From positions 1 to 7,937 of the forward strand of contig CAZNCJ010000094.1 of assembly GCA_964571595.1 (NCBI GenBank): 7,937 nt of DNA. Reading direction: 5' to 3'. Numbering within the stretch: position 1 is the stretch's first letter; every line of letters starts with the position of its first letter. The notes under the pieces are model-generated. The model was not told where the DNA came from and searched no databases. It saw only the letters and a program-made list of their open reading frames with translations. This DNA comes from CALCKU01 sp964571595. Its GTDB lineage: Bacteria > Pseudomonadota > Alphaproteobacteria > Caulobacterales > Maricaulaceae. Of this stretch, positions 1-6,286 are shown in pieces. Both the position numbers and the translations under genes were made by a program.

Positions 1-2902
1 TTGTTTTCTTCTTCGTTGTTTTCGCAGGCCTTGCCTTCTCCCGCTCTTTATCGCGTTTTAGCATCGGGCCGAGATATTTTCCTGTCCAGCTCGCTTTAGA
101 TTTCGCCACCGTTTCGGGCGTGCCCACGGCGACAATTTCCCCGCCGCCGTCACCACCTTCCGGGCCAAGGTCTATAATCCAATCCGCCGTTTTAATCACG
201 TCCAGATTATGCTCGATTATAATCATTGTATTTCCGGTGCTCACGAGTTCTTGTAAGACTTCGAGCAGTTTTTTTACGTCCTCGAAATGCAGGCCCGTCG
301 TTGGTTCGTCCAGAATATAGAGCGTACGCCCTGTAGCGCGCTTGGAGAGCTCCTTGGCGAGCTTGACCCGCTGGGCTTCCCCGCCCGAGAGCGTGGTGGC
401 CTGTTGGCCGACTTTGAGATAATCCAGACCGACACGTTTGAGCGTGTGCATTTTATCGCGAATACTCGGCACGGCCTTGAAGAAATCTGCGGCTTCCTCA
501 ATTGTCATATCCAGTACGTCGGCAATGGATTTGCCCTTGAATTTTATCTCGAGGGTTTCGCGGTTATAGCGCGCGCCCTTACAGGTATCACAGGTGACAT
601 AAACATCAGGCAGGAAATGCATTTCGATTTTAATGACGCCGCCGCCTTGGCAGTTCTCGCAGCGCCCGCCTTTGACATTAAAGCTAAAACGGCCGGGTTT
701 ATAGCCGCGCGTCTTGGCCTCTGGCAGGCCTGAAAACCATTCCCGGATTGGGGTGAAGGCGCCGGTATAAGTCGCGGGATTAGAACGCGGCGTGCGTCCA
801 ATCGGGCTTTGGTCAATATCGATAATTTTGTCGAGATATTCCAAGCCTTCAATCGAGCCATGGGGCATGGGTTGGTAAGAGGGGTTATTATTGAGTTTGC
901 GCGCGGCGGCTTTGTAGAGGGTTTCAACTGTTAGGGTTGATTTTCCGCCCCCCGACACGCCTGTCACGCAGCACAAAATCCCCAGCGGGAATTCGGCAGT
1001 AATGTTTTTAAGATTATTGCCGCGCGCACCTTTAATGCGGATAAATTTATCGGGATTAATCGTGCGGCGTTCTTCTGGCAGGGCGATTTCTTTTTTCCCC
1101 GTCAGATATTTCCCTGTCAGGGATTTCCGCGAGCTTTTGATCTTGGCAGGCGTGCCCGAGGCGACAATCTCCCCGCCGTGAACACCTGCAAGCGGGCCCA
1201 TATCGACAACATAATCCGCCGTTAAAATCGCGTCTTCATCATGCTCGACGACGATCACTGTATTTCCGAGATCACGTAAATTCTGCAAGGTCTCGAGCAG
1301 GCGGGCATTATCGCGTTGATGCAGGCCGATTGAAGGCTCGTCTAAAACGTATAGTACACCGGTAAGGCCAGAGCCGATTTGCGAGGCCAGCCTGATACGC
1401 TGTGACTCACCGCCCGATAAGGAGCCTGACCCGCGCCCTAATGTGAGGTAATCCAGCCCCACGGCGTTGAGGAATTTTAGCCTGTCGCAGATCTCTTTGA
1501 GGATACGCTCGGCGATTTCCATATCCTTGGGCGAAAGCTCTGTTTTCAGGGATTCGAATTTGGCCAGCGCGTCTTTGATCGACATATCGCCCGTAACCGA
1601 AATATCCATGCCCGCGACTTTGACGGCGAGTGTTTCAGGACGCAGGCGCTTGCCACCACACGTCTCGCAGCGTGCATCTGACATATATTTGCCAAGTTCT
1701 TCGTGCATCCATGTCGACTCGGTTTCGCGGTAGCGGCGCTCAAGATTAGGAATGACGCCCTCAAAGGGTTTTGTGGTTTCATATCGACGTCCGTCATCTT
1801 GGTAGACGAATTTTATATTCGCCCCGTTCGTGCCGTAAAGCACGACCTCTTTGGCCCCGTCGGATAGATCCGCAAAGGGGGCCTCAAGATCAAAACCATA
1901 ATGCTCACTCAGTGACTTAAGCGTTTGCATATACAGGCTGCTGGGAGTTTTTGACCACGGGGCTATTGCGCCTGAGGCGAGGGATTTATCCGTCTGGGGG
2001 ACAATCATATCGGCGTCAAATTTAAGTTCTTTTCCGAGGCCGTCACACACAGGGCAGGCGCCGTGGGGATTGTTAAAAGAAAAGAGACGCGGTTCGATCT
2101 CAGAGATTGTAAAACCGGATACGGGGCAGGCAAATTTCTCGCTAAACAGAATGCGTTCCGCCTCGCCGTTTTTGGGCGCGTCGGCATATTCGGCAATCGC
2201 CAGACCGTCCGCCAATCTTAAGGCTTGTTCCAAGCTATCGGCCAAGCGGGTTTCTAAGCCTTCGCGTGTGACAATGCGGTCGACAACGACATCAATGTCG
2301 TGCTTGTATTTTTTGTCCAGTTCGGGGGCTTCTTCGATCCGGTAAAACTCGCCGTCAACTTTGGCGCGCTGATAGCCTTGCTTCATGAGGTCTGCAAATT
2401 CTTTGCGGTATTCGCCTTTGCGCCCACGTACAATCGGCGCGAGGATATAGAGCTTGGTGCCTTCGGGCAGGGCCATGATGCGGTCAACCATCTGGCTGAC
2501 TTGCTGGCTCTCAATCGGCAGACCCGTTGCAGGCGAATAGGGCATACCGACGCGCGCCCATAACAGGCGCATATAATCATAAATTTCTGTGACGGTCCCG
2601 ACTGTAGAGCGCGGATTACGCGAGGTTGTTTTTTGCTCAATCGAAATAGCAGGCGAGAGGCCTTCAATACTATCGACGTCAGGCTTTTGTTGAAGCTCGA
2701 GGAACTGGCGGGCATAGGCTGATAGGCTCTCGACATAACGCCGTTGGCCTTCTGCATATATCGTATCAAAGGCGAGTGAGGATTTCCCCGAGCCCGATAA
2801 GCCGGTAATCACGATCAGCTTATCGCGCGGCAGATCGACATTGACGCTCTTGAGATTATGCTCTCTGGCGCCGCGGACACGTATTGTTTTTAATGTGCTC
2901 AT
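1..2902 (-). CDS. uvrA: UvrABC system protein A (excinuclease ABC subunit A), 3' end cut by window
   Basis: UvrA is the damage-sensing ATPase of nucleotide excision repair; as a dimer it scans DNA and loads UvrB at lesions. About 967 codons are visible from ATG (2902-2900) to the left edge with no stop. The family is usually 940-970 residues, so only a short Lys/Arg-rich tail is missing. Two ABC ATPase halves are seen: Walker A GLSGSGKS at residues 34-41, signature LSGGE at 495-499, then DEPSIG; and Walker A GVSGGGKS at 648-655, signature LSGGE at 838-842, then DEPTTG. The C-terminal zinc module has Cys748, 751, 771 and 774 (CxxC-x19-CxxC). The first zinc module reads C259-P-V-S262 ... C283-P-V-C286, so one expected cysteine is serine. 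The start gives the family N-terminus (IRVRGAREHNLK) but has only a weak ribosome site. It is divergent from ssb, with a LexA-type box between them. Identification is certain. Confidence 0.98.
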   Translation of the reverse strand, partial: MSTLKTIRVRGAREHNLKSVNVDLPRDKLIVITGLSGSGKSSLAFDTIYAEGQRRYVESLSAYARQFLELQQKPDVDSIEGLSPAISIEQKTTSRNPRSTVGTVTEIYDYMRLLWARVGMPYSPATGLPIESQQVSQMVDRIMALPEGTKLYILAPIVRGRKGEYRKEFADLMKQGYQRAKVDGEFYRIEEAPELDKKYKHDIDVVVDRIVTREGLETRLADSLEQALRLADGLAIAEYADAPKNGEAERILFSEKFACPVSGFTISEIEPRLFSFNNPHGACPVCDGLGKELKFDADMIVPQTDKSLASGAIAPWSKTPSSLYMQTLKSLSEHYGFDLEAPFADLSDGAKEVVLYGTNGANIKFVYQDDGRRYETTKPFEGVIPNLERRYRETESTWMHEELGKYMSDARCETCGGKRLRPETLAVKVAGMDISVTGDMSIKDALAKFESLKTELSPKDMEIAERILKEICDRLKFLNAVGLDYLTLGRGSGSLSGGESQRIRLASQIGSGLTGVLYVLDEPSIGLHQRDNARLLETLQNLRDLGNTVIVVEHDEDAILTADYVVDMGPLAGVHGGEIVASGTPAKIKSSRKSLTGKYLTGKKEIALPEERRTINPDKFIRIKGARGNNLKNITAEFPLGILCCVTGVSGGGKSTLTVETLYKAAARKLNNNPSYQPMPHGSIEGLEYLDKIIDIDQSPIGRTPRSNPATYTGAFTPIREWFSGLPEAKTRGYKPGRFSFNVKGGRCENCQGGGVIKIEMHFLPDVYVTCDTCKGARYNRETLEIKFKGKSIADVLDMTIEEAADFFKAVPSIRDKMHTLKRVGLDYLKVGQQATTLSGGEAQRVKLAKELSKRATGRTLYILDEPTTGLHFEDVKKLLEVLQELVSTGNTMIIIEHNLDVIKTADWIIDLGPEGGDGGGEIVAVGTPETVAKSKASWTGKYLGPMLKRDKEREKARPAKTTKKKT

Positions 2903-3015
2903 GATAAATCCGTGCTGAAAAGTGTGGACAAAGTCTTGCCATGCAAGGTTTTCCTATCCGCCTAGATGGACTTAGTCGGTGAAAATCTGCAATACAAGAG
3001 CAATAGATAACGGGC

Positions 3016-3044
3016 TTGCATAATTCCTGTGAGTCGATTAGAAC
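3016..3044 (+). promoter_or_regulatory. Candidate ssb promoter
   Basis: A -35-like TTGCAT (3016-3021) and a -10-like TAGAAC (3039-3044) are separated by 17 bp. The matches are 3/6 and 4/6 to the sigma-70 consensus, so the call is modest. Support comes from position: it lies 47 bp before the ssb start and its -10 overlaps the first half of the LexA box, the expected layout for an SOS-repressed promoter. No equally convincing promoter for uvrA was found on the minus strand of this gap. Confidence 0.4.
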
Positions 3045-3055
3045 AGAATAAGAAC
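3041..3055. promoter_or_regulatory. LexA operator (SOS box) between uvrA and ssb
   Basis: The sequence is GAAC-AGAATAA-GAAC, an exact GAAC-N7-GAAC direct repeat (GTTC-N7-GTTC on the minus strand), which is the known LexA box form of Alphaproteobacteria. It sits 36 bp before the ssb start and 138 bp before the uvrA start. It overlaps a plausible ssb -10 element, so bound LexA would block ssb transcription. Sharing of one SOS box by divergent uvrA and ssb is known in E. coli with a different box sequence. That it controls both genes here is inference. Confidence 0.8.
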
Positions 3056-3080
3056 ATTTAAAATTTTGGGTGAAGCGTCA

Positions 3081-3085
3081 AGAGG
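3081..3085 (+). promoter_or_regulatory. Ribosome binding site of ssb
   Basis: AGAGG lies 6 nt before the ATG at 3092, a near-ideal Shine-Dalgarno. It fixes the ssb start. Confidence 0.8.
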
Positions 3086-3091
3086 TAAATT

Positions 3092-3619
3092 ATGGCCGGG
3101 TCAATAAACAAGGTTATATTGGTAGGAAATGTCGGGAGTGATCCTGAAATCCGCAGTTTTAATAATGGGGGCAAGGTAGCGAATTTTTCTTTGGCGACTT
3201 CTGAGAGCTGGCGTGATAAGAAATCGGGTGAAAAGCGCGAGAAAACGGAATGGCACCGTGTTGCTGTTTTCCAAGAAGGCCTTGTCGGGGTTGTCGAGCG
3301 CTATGTCAAAAAGGGCAGCAAGCTTTATATTGAGGGCAAGCTCCAGACCCGTAAGTGGCAAGACCGGGACGGAAACGATAAATATACGACCGAAGTTGTT
3401 TTGCAGGGCTATGGCGGTAATCTGACATTGCTGGATAGCCGTAACTCTCAAGGCGGCGGTAATTACGGCGGCGGCGGCGGCGGCTATAATCAAGATAGTG
3501 GTTATGGCAATCAGGGCGGCGGTGGTTCGCAAGGTGGTAATCAGGGCGGCTCTCAGGGTGGCTCTGGCGGCGGCGCGCCTTCCGAGAGCTTTGACATGGA
3601 TGACGAGATTCCGTTTTAG
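3092..3619 (+). CDS. ssb: Single-stranded DNA-binding protein
   Basis: SSB coats single-stranded DNA as a tetramer in replication, recombination and repair, and recruits partner proteins through its C-terminal tip. The 175-residue protein has the usual bacterial length. Residues 1-115 form the OB fold, opening MAGSINKVILVGNVGSDPEIR and containing the typical WHRVAVF and YIEGKLQTRKWQD strands. Residues 116-163 are a disordered linker made almost only of Gly, Asn, Gln, Ser and Tyr, including a run of six Gly. The end DMDDEIPF is the conserved acidic partner-binding tip. The start is set by an AGAGG ribosome site 6 nt upstream. It is transcribed away from uvrA, probably under LexA control, and is followed by a strong terminator, so it is likely a single-gene transcript. 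Confidence 0.97.
   Translation: MAGSINKVILVGNVGSDPEIRSFNNGGKVANFSLATSESWRDKKSGEKREKTEWHRVAVFQEGLVGVVERYVKKGSKLYIEGKLQTRKWQDRDGNDKYTTEVVLQGYGGNLTLLDSRNSQGGGNYGGGGGGYNQDSGYGNQGGGGSQGGNQGGSQGGSGGGAPSESFDMDDEIPF
3467..3484 (+). repeat. (GGC)6 trinucleotide run inside ssb
   Basis: Six successive GGC codons encode the six-glycine run in the SSB linker. Further imperfect GGN-GGN-CAA/AAT/TCT units follow to about 3575. Changes by whole units would keep the frame and only alter linker length. Confidence 0.85.
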
Positions 3620-3678
3620 GCTCAGGCGCAGCTATAAGTGCCCGTATAGCTATCAATATAAACAAGAGTTAATCAAAA

Positions 3679-3710
3679 GCAGTCGCCAAACGCGGTTTGG
3701 GGCTGTTTTT
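3679..3710 (+). terminator. Intrinsic terminator of ssb
   Basis: The core stem is CCAAAC (3686-3691) paired with GTTTGG (3695-3700) around a GCG loop. Beyond a single bulged G (3685), GCAGTC (3679-3684) pairs with GGCTGT (3701-3706), with two wobble pairs. A T-run (3706-3710) follows, and further T-rich sequence lies after it. The hairpin begins 59 nt after the ssb stop and separates ssb from the next transcription unit. Confidence 0.85.
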
Positions 3711-3719
3711 GTCGTTTTC

Positions 3720-3749
3720 TTGCCACATTTAATTATGATATAGTAATAT
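3720..3749 (+). promoter_or_regulatory. Candidate promoter of the RnfD-like/DUF2330 unit
   Basis: TTGCCA (3720-3725, 5/6 to the -35 consensus) and TAATAT (3744-3749, 4/6 to the -10) are 18 bp apart, in AT-rich sequence just after the ssb terminator. Transcription from about 3756 would leave a very short leader before the GTG at 3769. TATAGT (3739-3744) is an alternative -10 but is too close to this -35. Confidence 0.45.
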
Positions 3750-3768
3750 TATCACAAAAAGGGAAAAT

Positions 3769-4722
3769 GTGCGCAAAAACTCTCCTCATAGGCGAAATGA
3801 TGACCTCGCGGATAGGATGTCAGGCCGTGAAGGTTTCGATGCGATAGGGTTTCGGGCGATAGGGTTTCGTATGAATAACTTGTGGGCCTTTTTGCGCAAT
3901 GATCCGCGTCATTACCAGATCTCCGTTCTGTCCTGCCTGATCTTATTGGGCCTGTTTCACTTTGGTTTTAATTTACCATGGTGGCATGTGGTCGCCTGTA
4001 TTGGCTCGACACTTGTGACGCAAGCTTTTGCCGATAAGATTATTGGGCGAAAGTTCGATGCGCGTAGCCCGCTTATTTCCGCGCTTTCTTTGACGATGCT
4101 TTTGCGCACGGGATCAGTCTGGTTCTCAATAGGGGCGGGTGTTTTGGCCGTGGCCTCGAAATATCTCATCCGGATTAATGGCAAGCATATTTTCAACCCC
4201 GCCAATTTCGGCCTTGTCGTTATGGCGCTTTGTTTTACGGGTGCGTGGATTTCTCCGGGGCAATGGGGTACAGCCCCGATATTCGCGCTCGCCTTGGCGG
4301 GTTTTGGCGGCATTGTTACTGGTAAGGCCAAACGCTGGGATGTCAGCGTGGCATTGCTAGGCTTTTACGGCCTGCTTATATTTGGCCGCGCGCTCTGGTT
4401 GGGTGATCCGCTATCTATTCCCGTCCACCAAATGCAGAGCGGGGCTTTGTTGATCTTTGCTTTCTTTATGATCTCTGATCCCAAGACGACGCCTAATGCA
4501 CGCGCGGGTCGGATATTGCTGGCTGCGATTGTCGCGGGGCTGGGCTTTACCATCCAATTTGCGTTTTATAATTCGGCGGGCATTATCCTTGCGCTTATTC
4601 TTTCAGCGCCGCTCGTCCCATTAATCGATAAATTATTTCACGACCGGGCCTATCAATGGCCATCATTTTTACCTTCGCATAAGGGAGTATCTCATGAAAA
4701 TTTCAAAATACCTGCTGAGTAG
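3769..4722 (+). CDS. Stand-alone RnfD/NqrB-family membrane protein
   Basis: This is an integral membrane protein of the NqrB/RnfD family, whose classical members are subunits of ion-pumping NADH:quinone (Nqr) or ferredoxin:NAD (Rnf) complexes. Family landmarks are DPRHYQIS (45-52), FNPANFGLVV (142-151), a GAL...FFMISDPKTTP block (225-242, like the classical AFFIATDPVTA) and PLVPLIDKLF near the end. About eight to ten hydrophobic segments lie between residues 51 and 287. At 317 residues it is shorter than usual RnfD (about 350) or NqrB (about 410). No SGAT motif, the covalent FMN site of classical members, is visible; the span after NPANFG is short. No other rnf or nqr gene is in the window. 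The start is uncertain: GTG 3769 has AAGGG 5 nt upstream, while ATG 3871 has AGGG 6 nt upstream and starts directly at the conserved part. The 3' end overlaps the next gene by 29 nt, so the two are probably translated together. Function unknown. Confidence 0.85.
   Translation: MRKNSPHRRNDDLADRMSGREGFDAIGFRAIGFRMNNLWAFLRNDPRHYQISVLSCLILLGLFHFGFNLPWWHVVACIGSTLVTQAFADKIIGRKFDARSPLISALSLTMLLRTGSVWFSIGAGVLAVASKYLIRINGKHIFNPANFGLVVMALCFTGAWISPGQWGTAPIFALALAGFGGIVTGKAKRWDVSVALLGFYGLLIFGRALWLGDPLSIPVHQMQSGALLIFAFFMISDPKTTPNARAGRILLAAIVAGLGFTIQFAFYNSAGIILALILSAPLVPLIDKLFHDRAYQWPSFLPSHKGVSHENFKIPAE
3841..3870 (+). repeat. Tandem 15-bp direct repeat, two copies, in the 5' part of the RnfD-like gene
   Basis: GCGATAGGGTTTCGG (3841-3855) is followed at once by GCGATAGGGTTTCGT (3856-3870), differing only in the last base. 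In frame it encodes AIGFR twice. The second copy ends exactly at ATG 3871, and its AGGG would serve as that codon's ribosome site. It looks like a local duplication in a poorly constrained N-terminal extension or leader. Confidence 0.9.
4682..4687 (+). promoter_or_regulatory. Ribosome binding site of the DUF2330 gene, inside the upstream gene
   Basis: AGGGAG lies 6 nt before ATG 4694, within the last codons of the RnfD-like gene. It is a strong site and supports this start despite the 29-nt overlap. Confidence 0.8.
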
Positions 4723-6115
4723 TGTTTTTGCCGCTACCACTCTAGGACTAGCGCCGTCAGCCAGCGCGTTTTGCGGATTTTACGTCGCTAAGGCCGACAC
4801 AGAATTATTTAATCAAAGCTCCAAAGTCGCCATGGTGCGCGACGGGGACCGTACGGTTATTACAATGGCCAATGATTATCAGGGCGACCCGACAGAATTT
4901 GCCATGGTCATTCCTGTGCCAACGGTGATCACGAAGGAACAAGTCCATATTTCAGATGCGGCTTTGCTCGATCATCTGGACGCCTATACCGCGCCGCGCC
5001 TAGTCGAGTATTTTGACAGTAATCCATGTGCGCAAATTCAGTACCGAAAATCTTTTGGGGCTGTTGCAGAGAGTTTTTCTTCACCCACACTTAGCGCTCA
5101 ATTAGACGAAGCGCAAAGCCTCGGCGTGACCATTGAGGAGAGCTTCTCGGTCGGGGAATATGATATTCTCATCTTGTCAGCCAAGGAAAGCTCCGGCTTG
5201 CAAATCTGGCTAGAGAGCAATGGCTATAAAGTGCCAGCCAAAGCTAAAAAGACTTTGGGCAGTTATATCAAGCAGGACATGAAGTTCTTTGTCGCCAAGG
5301 TTAATCTGGAAGAAAAGGCCAAGCAGGGCGGGGAAATGCTTCGCCCGATTGCCGTGGCTTTCGAGAGCAAGAAATTTATGCTGCCCATTCGTTTGGGCAC
5401 AGTAAATGCCAAAGGTGATCAGGACCTCTTTGTTTATGCCTTAACGCGTAACGGCAAGGTGGAAACCACGAATTACAGAACCCAGAAAATCCCGTCTGAC
5501 AAAGAACTCCCCGTCTATATCAAAGATGATTTCGGCGACTTCTACAAGGATATGTATAAAACGGCTGCGGACCGCGAAGGCGGGCACGGCGTGTTTATGG
5601 AATATGCGTGGGACATGAATTGGTGTGATCCTTGCGCGGCCGACCCGCTCTCTAATGCGCAGCTCCAAGAACTGGGCGTGTTCTGGCTGAATGACAAGAC
5701 CTCTGGCACAAAACCTACCCCGCCGGGCATACAGCCACTGCCAAGACGGCGCGTGCTGCCCGGCCCCGCCAAGGATGTTTATGTAACGCGCCTGCATGTA
5801 CGCTATGATGCCAAGAGCTTTCCTGAAGATTTGAAGTTCAAAACAACAGGGGACCGTAAAAACTTTCAAGGGCGTTATATTTTAAGGCATGCTTTTGACG
5901 GGGAGATGGATTGTCCAGAAGCGCTTGATTACAAACGCAAGGTCAATGAGCGCAAAGAAAAAGAGATAGCCACGCTGGCTAATCTGACGCGTTGGGAGCC
6001 TGACTATATCCGTCGTAAGATTACAGAGAGCAGGAAAGGCGAACTTTACGACGTTAAAGAGACGCCGCAACGTGATTGGTGGAATAAAATTTGGCCATCA
6101 GAGGATGACGAGTAG
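4694..6115 (+). CDS. Secreted DUF2330-family protein
   Basis: A 473-residue exported protein resembling the DUF2330 family, which has no assigned function. Residues 1-25 are a clear Sec signal peptide: Lys near the N-terminus, a hydrophobic core, and A-S-A before a predicted cut at 25/26. It has no lipobox, so it should be soluble in the periplasm or outside the cell. The mature start FCGFYVAKAD, then VRDGDRTVITMANDYQGDP (49-66) and FAMVIPVP (69-76), are the family's hallmark wording. Only five cysteines occur after maturation: C27, C112, C311, C314 and C407; C311 and C314 form W-C-D-P-C, thioredoxin-like in spelling but not in a visible thioredoxin fold. Residues 411-450 are highly charged and probably helical, and the tail is acidic. 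Its start lies in the end of the RnfD-like gene, so joint expression and a shared process at the inner membrane are likely but unproven. Confidence 0.85.
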   Translation: MKISKYLLSSVFAATTLGLAPSASAFCGFYVAKADTELFNQSSKVAMVRDGDRTVITMANDYQGDPTEFAMVIPVPTVITKEQVHISDAALLDHLDAYTAPRLVEYFDSNPCAQIQYRKSFGAVAESFSSPTLSAQLDEAQSLGVTIEESFSVGEYDILILSAKESSGLQIWLESNGYKVPAKAKKTLGSYIKQDMKFFVAKVNLEEKAKQGGEMLRPIAVAFESKKFMLPIRLGTVNAKGDQDLFVYALTRNGKVETTNYRTQKIPSDKELPVYIKDDFGDFYKDMYKTAADREGGHGVFMEYAWDMNWCDPCAADPLSNAQLQELGVFWLNDKTSGTKPTPPGIQPLPRRRVLPGPAKDVYVTRLHVRYDAKSFPEDLKFKTTGDRKNFQGRYILRHAFDGEMDCPEALDYKRKVNERKEKEIATLANLTRWEPDYIRRKITESRKGELYDVKETPQRDWWNKIWPSEDDE

Positions 6116-6148
6116 CGCACTTAACCGTTAATTGCGGTCTTAATGCTA

Positions 6149-6184
6149 CTCTTATTTAAGGGCAATTTTGTCCTTAAATAAGAG
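6149..6184. repeat. Long perfect inverted repeat between the DUF2330 gene and gyrA
   Basis: CTCTTATTTAAGG (6149-6161) and CCTTAAATAAGAG (6172-6184) are perfect 13-bp arms around a 10-nt spacer, and the spacer's ends can pair further (G-T, C-G). It begins 33 nt after the DUF2330 stop. No T-run follows on the plus strand (GCAAAAAATAG comes next) and none on the minus strand, so it is not a standard intrinsic terminator. It could protect the 3' end of the upstream mRNA, assist termination, or bind a regulator. Confidence 0.8.
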
Positions 6185-6229
6185 GCAAAAAATAGATCAA
6201 AATTTCCCTCATTTATTGCCTTTGCGCAT

Positions 6230-6258
6230 TTGCGAAACAGGGTCCTAAATGCTACCCT
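6230..6258 (+). promoter_or_regulatory. Weak candidate gyrA promoter
   Basis: TTGCGA (6230-6235) and TACCCT (6253-6258) are 17 bp apart and about 30 bp before the first possible gyrA start. The matches to consensus are 4/6 and 3/6, so this is only the best candidate in the gap. Confidence 0.3.
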
Positions 6259-6259
6259 A

Positions 6260-6286
6260 AGAGGGCTTGAATCATCTTGATTCGAG
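6260..6286 (+). promoter_or_regulatory. gyrA translation-start region: AGAGGG plus hairpin abutting the ATG
   Basis: AGAGGG (6260-6265) is a good ribosome site but lies 21 nt before ATG 6287. Between them is an inverted repeat, GAATCA (6269-6274) and TGATTC (6278-6283) around TCT, which extends to CTT/GAG (6266-6268 with 6284-6286, one wobble). If the 6-bp core folds, the site is left about 6 nt from the ATG. Folding in the cell is inference. Confidence 0.5.

Larger units (their letters stand above)
2903..3091. other. Divergent uvrA-ssb intergenic control region
   Basis: This 189-bp gap holds the LexA box, the candidate ssb promoter and the ssb ribosome site, all in the ssb-proximal 80 bp. 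The uvrA-proximal part contains only a short dyad, CTTGC-CAT-GCAAG (2935-2947), with no clear uvrA promoter or ribosome site. No small gene was recognised. Confidence 0.7.

Noticed and set aside
287..733. Plus-strand open frame of 148 codons opposite uvrA
   Set aside because: It is antisense to the conserved second ATPase half and zinc module of UvrA; the resulting protein has no domain and no ribosome site of note.
1..2902. Possible broken uvrA, since no complete frame with a stop is visible
   Set aside because: The frame is continuous from ATG 2902 to position 2, with all motifs checked in the same phase; the stop simply lies beyond the window edge.
2935..2947. Short dyad CTTGC-CAT-GCAAG in the uvrA leader
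   Set aside because: Only five pairs with no T-run and no known operator match; common by chance.
3101..3532. Minus-strand open frames opposite ssb
   Set aside because: Low-complexity Ala/Ile/Thr or Arg-rich products arise from the mirrored SSB codons and GGC run; not genes.
4694..4777. Lipoprotein signal in the DUF2330 protein because Cys27 is close to the cleavage site
   Set aside because: The residues before Cys27 are A-S-A-F, which does not fit a lipobox (small residue at -1 and Leu-like at -3); ordinary signal peptidase I cleavage after residue 25 fits better.
6121..6143. Three TTAA words resembling CtrA half-sites before gyrA
   Set aside because: The CtrA box needs TTAA-N7-TTAA; the spacings here are 3 and 8 nt, and AT-rich sequence gives TTAA by chance.
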